Origin: Clostridiaceae bacterium | Lineage (GTDB): Bacteria; Bacillota; Clostridia; Oscillospirales; Acutalibacteraceae | DNA: 17,998 nucleotides | Direction of reading: 5' to 3' | Assembly (NCBI GenBank): GCA_016281115.1 | Contig: JAEEHZ010000220.1 | Location: forward strand, 1 to 17,998 | Shown here: positions 7,598 to 13,988 of the stretch, one piece after another | How positions within the stretch are numbered: position 1 is the stretch's first letter | Layout: each line of letters begins with the position of its first letter | Notes under the pieces: model-generated | The model's database searches: none | The model's input: only the letters and a program-made list of their open reading frames with translations | What the model was told of the DNA's origin: nothing | Position numbers and translations under genes: made by a program

Positions 7598-7626
7598 ATT
7601 ATACACCATAAATAGGAAAATATAAA
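7598..7626 (-). promoter_or_regulatory. Promoter for the aldolase gene
   Basis: On the minus strand a perfect TATAAT (complement of 7598-7603) is preceded at 17 bases by TTTATA (complement of 7621-7626), a weak -35. The leader would be about 45 bases. It lies just past the end of spoIIE, so the aldolase gene is probably expressed independently of sporulation. Confidence 0.6.
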
Positions 7627-7670
7627 GGGGTTTGGGAAAATAATGCTGTTTTTTGCAAACGAAATTATTT

Positions 7671-10010
7671 TTACCTTTCCACGCACCTCATTACAATAAC
7701 GGTCATATCGTCGTCACGGTCCGAGCATCTCGAAAGTGCGTCCTGTATTATTTTTTCTGCAAGCTCTTTAACGTCAAATTCGTTAATTGATTTCAGTTTT
7801 GATTCAAGCCATCCGTCTCCGCTTGATATAACGCCGTCCGATACCATAATTATACAATCCTGAACGTTTGCGTTAAACTCCTTCTTTGCGAAGCTGATAT
7901 TACGTAATATTCCGGCGGGCAAAGAAGGCGTTTCTATTTTAATGACATTGCCGCCCCGTTTAATATAGGTCATGGGTGCGCCTGCTTTAAGAAACTCCAT
8001 ATTGCCCGTAAACATATCAAAAACACTTACGTCAAGTGTAGCAAGCGATTCTTCGTCAGATTTGATAATAAGTGCGGAATTAACAATATTAAGGCTGCAA
8101 TCAAGGCTTAATCCCGCTTTTACAAGCTTTGTCAAGATCCCTGTTGCCATATTTCCGTCAACGGCGGCGCGTCCGCCTGTTCCCATTCCGTCGCTTATAA
8201 CGCTTATGAATCTGCCCATGCCATCCGTAAAGTAATTAAAGCTGTCGCCGCACAGTGTACCGTTTCCGCTTGTGTGTTGGCTTGTCCCTATTTGCAGATC
8301 GTACACGGGCTTTTCGTTAAATTGTATACGGCATCTGTCGGGGGCATAGCTTATGCACGGAGCGTCCATTTTTCTGCCGCAGGCACCGGATACTGCTTTA
8401 ATAAGATCCGAGCGTTTTATTTGTCTTTTTTCGTTATCCGAAATTATCACTTCTACACACATCCTGTTATATTTATTTACTCTGCACGCCACATCAATGG
8501 GAACAAAGCCTTCAAGCTTGAAAACCGCCGATACTCTTTCGGCACATTCGGCGTCAAAGTATTCATAATCTTTAAATTCGTTTGATAGGTCGCTTAAAAT
8601 ACCGCTTAAGCCTTTAAATTCGTCGGAAACAAGGCTTTTTACTTCGTTAATTTCCTTGTCGGCAACGCTGTAAGCGGCACACAACTTGTAGCAATCCGTA
8701 ATAGCCGAAGCCATCTCCTGTTTTTTGCAGCATTTTTTGGGATAAAAATTGTCTATATCTTCTTCCGTTACGGTTTTTTTATCGGAAAGCAGCTTGTTGA
8801 TATCGTCAAAATCTGTGTCATCTAAAGGTGTGTTCTTTTCCCAACAATAGGTTTTAAGTCCACAGCTCGTGCAAACGCGTTCCGATGCTTTTGAGTAAAT
8901 ATTATCTTTCTCGGGTGCGTACACCGTGTGAAGCTTTTTGCTTATCGCATTTACCGAGTCAGACACATCGGATATAGCTTTAGAGGCGTAATCGAGCCGC
9001 ATAATAACGCATTGCCTGAGTCCTTCGGCTTTGTTATCGTTTATGGGCGCTGTAAACAGAGCGGTAATACCGTTTGTAAAGCTTTGCGGAACAAGCATAA
9101 AGACGGAGGCGGCTATAAGAATTTCATAAAACACAGTTAAAGCCTGTTCTCCCTGTGTCGCCTGCAAAAGAACGATTATGCTGCTGAGCAAAAAAGATAT
9201 GCTCACCGCTATTTTGCCTACCGATGACATAAGTCCGCCGAGCAGTCCTCCAAAAGCGTAAGCCGCTCCCAAAAAGCTGTATTGCGGCATAGAAAGACCG
9301 AAAACAACGCCTGTTGCTGCGCCTGTTATGCAGCCGCCTGCAATCCCTCCGTAGCGTGAACATACTATTACAAGCAAAACGGCAAGTATCCTTCCTACCG
9401 AAAGTCCCGCGATGCTCAACCGCCCGAAAGAGAGCAGTATAATACAGCCCGTCATAGATAAACACGCAAGCTCCTGCTGAGATAAACTTGCAATGCCCTT
9501 GGTTCCCGCGCACAAAACTATTGTTTTTGTGAAAAAATAAGAGCTTGTTGCCGCAAGCAGCGATTCCGTAAGATATTTTACAATATCCGATGCGTCAAAT
9601 CCCACTGCAAACGACATTATAAGCCCTGTTGAAATTAGCGGAATGAATGCGATAACGGGAGCGAAAAATTTTCTTTTGGAAAAATTATCAATTTCGCTGA
9701 AGACCCATCTCAACGCGATTGCTGAAAGAACGGCGGCGATATATCTGTATCCGCTTATTCCCGAAAACAAAAACGCGCCCGCAATCGTGCCCAAAGCCCC
9801 CCACAAAAGACTTTGATAAGGAACAGACGCCACAAAAGCGACGCCGAAAGGCGCAAATTGTCCGAAAACGGAACTGTTTGATATAATAAGTCCCAATGCA
9901 GTGTATGTAATATTGATAAGAAGTTTTTGAACTGATTTATTTTCGAGAGCTTTGTTAGCGGATTGGTTTATTGATTCTGTTTTTTCTTTTGGCATCACAG
10001 CGCTTTTCAT
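7671..10010 (-). CDS. spoIIE: Stage II sporulation protein E, membrane-bound serine phosphatase
   Basis: A 779-residue SpoIIE. In sporulating Bacillota this protein localises to the polar septum and dephosphorylates the anti-anti-sigma factor SpoIIAA, releasing sigma-F in the forespore. Residues of about 30-325 form a string of hydrophobic segments (about ten). A regulatory region follows, with a cysteine cluster CTSCGLKTYCW. The C-terminal 200 or so residues are a PP2C-type phosphatase: SDGMGTG (606-612, metal-binding D607), MVSDGV (722-727, D725) and RDDDMTV (765-771). Length is close to the roughly 800-830 residues of Bacillus SpoIIE. The frame is open to an ATG at 10046, but ATG 10010 has AAAGGGA at proper spacing whereas the upstream one has none, so 10010 was chosen. 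It stands alone, as spoIIE commonly does, with a Spo0A-like promoter upstream. Confidence 0.95.
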   Translation of the reverse strand: MKSAVMPKEKTESINQSANKALENKSVQKLLINITYTALGLIISNSSVFGQFAPFGVAFVASVPYQSLLWGALGTIAGAFLFSGISGYRYIAAVLSAIALRWVFSEIDNFSKRKFFAPVIAFIPLISTGLIMSFAVGFDASDIVKYLTESLLAATSSYFFTKTIVLCAGTKGIASLSQQELACLSMTGCIILLSFGRLSIAGLSVGRILAVLLVIVCSRYGGIAGGCITGAATGVVFGLSMPQYSFLGAAYAFGGLLGGLMSSVGKIAVSISFLLSSIIVLLQATQGEQALTVFYEILIAASVFMLVPQSFTNGITALFTAPINDNKAEGLRQCVIMRLDYASKAISDVSDSVNAISKKLHTVYAPEKDNIYSKASERVCTSCGLKTYCWEKNTPLDDTDFDDINKLLSDKKTVTEEDIDNFYPKKCCKKQEMASAITDCYKLCAAYSVADKEINEVKSLVSDEFKGLSGILSDLSNEFKDYEYFDAECAERVSAVFKLEGFVPIDVACRVNKYNRMCVEVIISDNEKRQIKRSDLIKAVSGACGRKMDAPCISYAPDRCRIQFNEKPVYDLQIGTSQHTSGNGTLCGDSFNYFTDGMGRFISVISDGMGTGGRAAVDGNMATGILTKLVKAGLSLDCSLNIVNSALIIKSDEESLATLDVSVFDMFTGNMEFLKAGAPMTYIKRGGNVIKIETPSLPAGILRNISFAKKEFNANVQDCIIMVSDGVISSGDGWLESKLKSINEFDVKELAEKIIQDALSRCSDRDDDMTVIVMRCVER

Positions 10011-10044
10011 TTTTATACATCCCTTTGTGTTAAATTGTATAAAC

Positions 10045-10077
10045 ATATTAACGCCGCTTTTGCGAATATATTGTCAA
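10045..10077 (-). promoter_or_regulatory. Candidate Spo0A-activated promoter of spoIIE
   Basis: On the minus strand TTGACA (complement of 10072-10077, a perfect -35 hexamer) is followed after 21 bases by TAATAT (complement of 10045-10050, 4 of 6 to TATAAT). A 21-22 base spacer is the known peculiarity of sigma-A promoters activated by Spo0A in B. subtilis spoIIE and spoIIG. On the plus strand TTGTCAAA (10071-10078) and TTGCGAA (10060-10066) resemble the 0A box TTGTCGAA, about one helical turn apart and overlapping the -35 region. If real, this places sporulation control directly at spoIIE. Confidence 0.5.
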
Positions 10078-10162
10078 AATAATGTTTAAAAAATAAATTT
10101 TCTTTGAATAAAAACACATTTTAAAATAGTAAAAATATGGCTTAAATACTAAAATTTTTGCA

Positions 10163-10192
10163 TTGTAAACAAATTTGCCGCCGTGCTATAAT
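10163..10192 (+). promoter_or_regulatory. Promoter for the dockerin protein gene
   Basis: TGCTATAAT (10184-10192) is an extended -10 with a perfect hexamer. TTGTAA (10163-10168) at 18 bases is a moderate -35. A small CCGA/TCGG hairpin with a GAAA loop (10200-10211) lies at the start of the leader. The upstream in-frame TTG at 10158 precedes this promoter and so cannot be the start codon of its transcript. Confidence 0.75.
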
Positions 10193-10238
10193 AAGTCAAC
10201 CGAGAAATCGGAAATACAGTTTTTACGGAGGAACGATT

Positions 10239-11468
10239 ATGAGAAAAACAAGTAAATTTTTGGCTTTGCTTTTGTCCGTGTTGCTTGTGAGCGCGCTCGT
10301 TTCAACATCGGCGTTTGCATATACGGGTGATGGCGTTAAGTCAAAAGCGATCTACACCAAAGCTTTGGCAGAGGAAGATGAACAACTGCCCGATACGGAC
10401 AATAAAGACTCATCCGATACAGGTGAAAATACCGAATCCGACGCACAGGAAGCGCCCGATACCGAATCGGAAAACACAACAGATTCATCATTGCCCGACG
10501 ATACCGAGGCAAGTGATAATTTAGATTCGGAGGCAGAGTCTGACACAGCCGATAATTCGGACACAGAAACAGATACGGGTAACCCCCCCGACGAGCAAAG
10601 TGACAGCGAAGAGCCTGCACAGTCCGACACAGAACAACCCGAAACATCCGATAGCGAAGAACCGGAAACATCCGATACCGAAAAGGAATCAGAGCTTTGC
10701 GGCGACGCGAACTGTGACGGCGAGATAGATATGCAGGACGTAGTTCTCATTCAAAAATATCTCGCAAAGCTTTCAGATCTTGAGGGTGCTGCGCTCAAAA
10801 ACGCCGACACAACAGGAGACGGCGAAGTAGACCTGCTTGATGTTACAACATTACAGCGTTATATAGCAAAACTTATAGAAAGCCTGCCTTGCTCAGATGT
10901 CGAAGATGAAACAGACACGGAAAAACAATCGGATACCGAGCCTGCAAGCGATACAGAATCGGAAAACGAAAACAGCGATGTTGAAAATACAGATTCCGAA
11001 CAAACGGATACAGAATCTGCTACAGATACAGAGCAGCTTGATACCGAAACAGAATCCGACGCACAATCAGACACAGAGAATACAGAGTCTGATACACAGC
11101 CTGACACAGAGACCGAGACCGAGTCTGATTCTCAGCCCGATACCGAGAATACGGAATCCGATGCTCAGCCCGACACCGAAACAGAGGACGACAACCAATC
11201 CGACAGCGACACACGTGTTTACATTCAGTTGGGCACAGACGTTGAATGGGAAAACGTTTACGCTTACGTTACCGTAGACGGTGAAGAAACTCAGATTGAG
11301 ATCACAAAAGCCGAAGAGGGAGAAGGCGCTTATTACATTGACCTTTCGGAATATGCAGATGCGGCTTCCTTAAGGATAACAAACGGAGAAGATGAATACG
11401 TAATAGCCGATATCAAGCTCGGAGAAACGTATAACATAACCGCGGATATGCTCACAAGACCCGAATAA
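10239..11468 (+). CDS. Secreted acidic protein with central type I dockerin and no visible catalytic domain
   Basis: A 409-residue exported protein. Residues 1-27 are a signal peptide (basic start, LALLLSVLLVSALV core, AFA before Y28). Residues of about 38-152 are low-complexity, rich in Asp, Glu, Ser, Thr and Pro with recurring S/P-D-T-E units. Residues 154-217 form a dockerin with two calcium-binding F-hand repeats: DANCDGEIDMQD (ligands D156, N158, D160, D167), then DTTGDGEVDLLD (D190, T192, D194, D201), each followed by a matching helix (IQKYLAKL, LQRYIAKL). A second acidic stretch (about 218-324) leads to a probable beta-rich C-terminal domain (325-409) that I do not recognise. Dockerins bind cohesins to build cellulosomes or amylosomes. 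GGAGG (10227-10231) lies 7 bases before the ATG. There is no LPXTG motif or membrane tail. Being flanked by acidic linkers rather than attached to an enzyme is unusual. Its function beyond cohesin binding is unknown. Confidence 0.85.
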   Translation: MRKTSKFLALLLSVLLVSALVSTSAFAYTGDGVKSKAIYTKALAEEDEQLPDTDNKDSSDTGENTESDAQEAPDTESENTTDSSLPDDTEASDNLDSEAESDTADNSDTETDTGNPPDEQSDSEEPAQSDTEQPETSDSEEPETSDTEKESELCGDANCDGEIDMQDVVLIQKYLAKLSDLEGAALKNADTTGDGEVDLLDVTTLQRYIAKLIESLPCSDVEDETDTEKQSDTEPASDTESENENSDVENTDSEQTDTESATDTEQLDTETESDAQSDTENTESDTQPDTETETESDSQPDTENTESDAQPDTETEDDNQSDSDTRVYIQLGTDVEWENVYAYVTVDGEETQIEITKAEEGEGAYYIDLSEYADAASLRITNGEDEYVIADIKLGETYNITADMLTRPE

Positions 11469-11497
11469 AACAACACAAAATGCCATTGTTTTTACAA

Positions 11498-11545
11498 AGC
11501 AAGGTCAAGCTACCAAAAAGGGTGGCTTGACCTTGCTGTTTTTGC
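11498..11545 (+). terminator. Strong rho-independent terminator after the dockerin protein gene
   Basis: AGCAAGGTCAAGC (11498-11510) and GCTTGACCTTGCT (11525-11537) pair perfectly. A further T-G, A-T, C-G, C-G extends this to 17 pairs around a six-base loop (11515-11520), and GTTTTTG follows. Confidence 0.93.
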
Positions 11546-11571
11546 AGAAATGTTTATTTGTGACGTACATA

Positions 11572-11600
11572 TTGATTTAAAAGGTTTTTTGTAGTAGAAT
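11572..11600 (+). promoter_or_regulatory. Promoter for the orphan membrane protein gene
   Basis: TTGATT (11572-11577) and TAGAAT (11595-11600) are separated by 17 bases and match the sigma-A hexamers at 4 of 6 and 5 of 6. The leader would be about 95 bases, with no clear riboswitch fold. Confidence 0.5.
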
Positions 11601-11700
11601 TATGCTTGCATACAGTTAATAGTATTATAGTATTCGATAGGCTTTTGCAGAAATACCTATAAAACGAAGTGGCTTTATTTTTTATATCGGAGGCTGAATT

Positions 11701-13482
11701 ATGGCTGACATCAAAAAGGTTGCCCGAAGATTTTTGGAATTCGCAGTAACACATAAGCTGATAACAGCGGCTGTTATAAATCTTTTAATATTGGTTTTAT
11801 CTTTTGTTGTATCTTTCCCGAAATATGCAATGTTTGATGAATGGGCGTGTTCACTTGATTTCGCCAACAACCGCATTGAAACACATTTCATGAACTTTTT
11901 TATAGCGAAGTTTTTTTGTATAATACAACAATTTTTCTCAAATACTAATACATATACAGTTTGCTTAATCTTATTCTCTTATCTGTCTTATTGCGTTATT
12001 CAATATATTTTTATCAGTAAGTATGGCTTTAAAGGTCTTTGTGTATCTACTCTGCTGTGTGCGGCTTTTGCGCCTTGCAACTACTGTATAATTAATTTTA
12101 CAACTGCTGCTGCGGCGCTTACTGTTTCAGGATTTTTACTGTTAATTAATTTGATCAATGATAAAAAGCTTTCCGTTTTAAAAAGCGCTTTATGTGTTTT
12201 GCTTATAATTACAGGCTTTTCGCTGAGAAAACAGTTGTTTTTTGTAGGACTTTTTTCGTTTTTGGTTTATATTTTTATAAATGTTATAGTTGATAAATGG
12301 AGCAAAGAGTCAAGCATTACAGTTAATTTAAAAACAGTAATTAAGGCAATGTTCGGCAAAAGATTCTTAGCGTTTACATTATGTATTGTTATAGCCTTTT
12401 TTTCCGTTTACACAATATCTGACCGCATATATTACAGCACTCCCGGCGAGCAGCTTCAAAAAAATTTCAATTCGATACGTTCTGCCATTTATGACTATAA
12501 TTTACCTTCTTATGAGTACAGTAAAGAAGCCTTTTCCGAAATTAATTACTCAGAAACCGAATACCGTATGATATTGAGTTGGTATTTGGACGTAGACGGT
12601 GCTCAATCAATTGAAAAGTTAAAAGAACTGCGCGATGTTATTCGCACAGAAGAACCCAGATCTATTAAATATGTACCCAAAAAGATATTACTTGATGAAT
12701 TAAATAATATAAAAGAGCTAAATCAATCCGGTATATTCTTTGTTGTTATGGCCGTTACAATATTGGCTTCTTTTATATTGTTAAAAGGTAAATATAAATT
12801 ATTTTCGGTTGCGTTTGCGTTTATTGCCGCTGTATTTTACTTTTATCTGTATTATACAGGCAGATATCCCTTCAGAGCGGTGCTTCCGGTAATACTGTTC
12901 GCGGTTATTTTTGCTTTGATTAAAATGTGTGAACATATAAGGGCAAATGACAATCGCAGAACCCTCCGTAGGACGATACTGTCATTCGTTTTCATTGCCG
13001 CTATATTTGGATTATACTTTAATACAGTTTATTTAAGCACGTATAACACAACTTATTATGAAGACGGTAAAACATTTTATAATCCCGATTTGCTGGAAAA
13101 ATATACGCAAGAAACCGAATGTGAATATATGTGCGGAGTATCAGCGTCATTTAAAATGCGGTTTGGAGAAGAATCTTTCATAAATCCTTTTTTAAAACGC
13201 TCAAATGACGAGGAATTTTGCAAGTTGTTAACTGTTGATGCGACTTATATTCACACGAATTATTACGACAACAAACTAAAAAAATTTGGTATTGCAAATC
13301 CATACCGAGACATTGTAAATAACGATTCTCTTTGTTTTATTGATGACAGCGCCAGCCCACAGATAGATATGCTCTGCGAATATGCGCACAAATGGTATTA
13401 CAGCCAATATTCCGCGGTGGAGGCGGATAAAATCACAAATATAGGAAATTTTGTTATTTATAAATTGCATACGGTAAATTAA
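11701..13482 (+). CDS. Polytopic membrane protein of unknown function, GT-C-like layout
   Basis: A 593-residue integral membrane protein that I cannot assign to a named family with confidence. After a short charged N-terminus, the first membrane segment (about 19-40) is followed by an outside loop with an acidic pair, FDEWACSLDF (D46, E47). About ten hydrophobic segments then run to about residue 440, interrupted by a soluble loop at about 255-335 (containing YYSTPGEQLQKNFNSIRSAIYDYN). The last 150 or so residues are an extracytoplasmic-looking domain rich in Tyr and Asn. An acidic motif after the first membrane segment plus a C-terminal soluble domain is the plan of GT-C glycosyltransferases that use lipid-linked sugars. 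This is an analogy, not a family match. CGGAGG (11688-11693) lies 7 bases before the ATG. The gene looks more A+T-rich than its neighbours, has its own promoter and terminator, and has no glycan genes beside it, so acquisition by transfer is possible. Confidence 0.75.
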   Translation: MADIKKVARRFLEFAVTHKLITAAVINLLILVLSFVVSFPKYAMFDEWACSLDFANNRIETHFMNFFIAKFFCIIQQFFSNTNTYTVCLILFSYLSYCVIQYIFISKYGFKGLCVSTLLCAAFAPCNYCIINFTTAAAALTVSGFLLLINLINDKKLSVLKSALCVLLIITGFSLRKQLFFVGLFSFLVYIFINVIVDKWSKESSITVNLKTVIKAMFGKRFLAFTLCIVIAFFSVYTISDRIYYSTPGEQLQKNFNSIRSAIYDYNLPSYEYSKEAFSEINYSETEYRMILSWYLDVDGAQSIEKLKELRDVIRTEEPRSIKYVPKKILLDELNNIKELNQSGIFFVVMAVTILASFILLKGKYKLFSVAFAFIAAVFYFYLYYTGRYPFRAVLPVILFAVIFALIKMCEHIRANDNRRTLRRTILSFVFIAAIFGLYFNTVYLSTYNTTYYEDGKTFYNPDLLEKYTQETECEYMCGVSASFKMRFGEESFINPFLKRSNDEEFCKLLTVDATYIHTNYYDNKLKKFGIANPYRDIVNNDSLCFIDDSASPQIDMLCEYAHKWYYSQYSAVEADKITNIGNFVIYKLHTVN

Positions 13483-13496
13483 TAAAACAAATATCG

Positions 13497-13538
13497 AAGC
13501 TCAATGTGCGGCTGTTATATTCGCCGTGTATTGAGCTT
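13497..13538 (+). terminator. Probable terminator of the membrane protein gene
   Basis: AAGCTCAATGTGCGGC (13497-13512) pairs with GCCGTGTATTGAGCTT (13523-13538) through 16 pairs, three of them G-U, around a 10-base loop. The following T-run is short (TTTAAGTT), which lowers confidence. It begins 14 bases after the stop codon. Confidence 0.65.
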
Positions 13539-13626
13539 TAAGTTAGTGGCAGATCACGTTATTTACGTTTTTTTATTTATAAGACAAATAAAAACAATTA
13601 ATTTGGATTATAACGGTATATTATTA

Positions 13627-13655
13627 TTGAAAGAATGCTTTAAATTTGTTATAAT
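13627..13655 (+). promoter_or_regulatory. Strong extended -10 promoter for the XRE regulator and probably mfd
   Basis: TTGAAA (13627-13632), a 17-base spacer and a perfect TATAAT (13650-13655) preceded by TGT (extended -10). This is one of the best promoters in the window. The leader to the regulator ATG is about 40 bases. Confidence 0.88.
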
Positions 13656-13669
13656 CGTGCTGATTGATG

Positions 13670-13702
13670 ATAATATTGGTGTTTATCGGTTGGTGATATT
13701 AT
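13670..13702 (+). promoter_or_regulatory. Inverted and direct repeats around the regulator start, possible autoregulatory site
   Basis: ATAATAT (13670-13676) and ATATTAT (13696-13702) are exact inverted copies, the second overlapping the ATG at 13701. Inside them TTGGTG occurs twice (13676-13681 and 13690-13695). The second copy is part of GGTGAT (13692-13697), the ribosome binding site. The symmetry could be a repressor operator or an RNA hairpin hiding the start. It is short and A/T-rich, so chance is not excluded. Confidence 0.35.
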
Positions 13703-13964
13703 GAGAACAAGAAAACAAAGCCGCGGAAATAAAAACATTGTCGGCGTAAGGGTAGAAGCAATTAGAAAAAGTAAAGATATGAAGCAAAAAGAGCTTTTGG
13801 CACAATTGCAGGTAAAGGGTGTAGATATGAACACCTCGGGGCTTTCAAAACTTGAAGGGCAGTTTCGAAGCGTAAGCGATATAGAGCTTAAAGCGCTTTC
13901 CGAGATACTTGAAACCCCCGTGGAATATTTGCTGGGGATGAATGATAAACAGAAACGTATCTGA
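13701..13964 (+). CDS. Small XRE/Cro-type helix-turn-helix regulator
   Basis: An 87-residue DNA-binding protein made almost entirely of one XRE-type domain (about 13-79). VGVRVEAIRKSKDMKQKELLAQLQ is the start of the five-helix fold, with MKQKELLAQL as helix 2. NTSGLSKLEGQFRSVSDIELKALSEIL carries the recognition helix (TSGLSKLE) and the scaffold helices, and ETPVEYLLG is the usual closing motif. There is no ligand-binding or oligomerisation domain beyond it. The basic N-terminal arm (MRTRKQSRGNK) may touch DNA. GGTGAT, matching the 3' side of the Shine-Dalgarno consensus, ends 3 bases before the ATG. The stop lies 24 bases before the mfd ATG with no terminator, so both are probably on one transcript. 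Its targets are unknown; self-regulation through the adjacent repeats is possible. Confidence 0.85.
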   Translation: MRTRKQSRGNKNIVGVRVEAIRKSKDMKQKELLAQLQVKGVDMNTSGLSKLEGQFRSVSDIELKALSEILETPVEYLLGMNDKQKRI

Positions 13965-13988
13965 TACTAATTGGCAGAGAGGTGCGCA

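Noticed and set aside
7637..7671. Possible terminator of spoIIE
   Set aside because: AAAATAAT/ATTATTTT is an eight-pair A/T-only stem with a long loop that overlaps the stop codon and has no proper T-run after it; too weak to call.
10352..11214. Long minus-strand and alternate-frame readings opposite the acidic repeats, such as serine/valine-rich proteins
   Set aside because: These are shadows of the repetitive Asp/Ser/Thr/Glu coding sequence. The plus-strand frame has the signal peptide, the dockerin and a good ribosome binding site.
13567..13591. A/T-rich palindrome TTTTTATTT/AAATAAAAA before the regulator promoter
   Set aside because: Simple A/T composition, no T-tract arrangement and no known function; probably chance.
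13504..13704. 66-residue plus-strand frame before the XRE gene
   Set aside because: It begins inside the terminator stem of the preceding gene, has no ribosome binding site and spans the regulator promoter.
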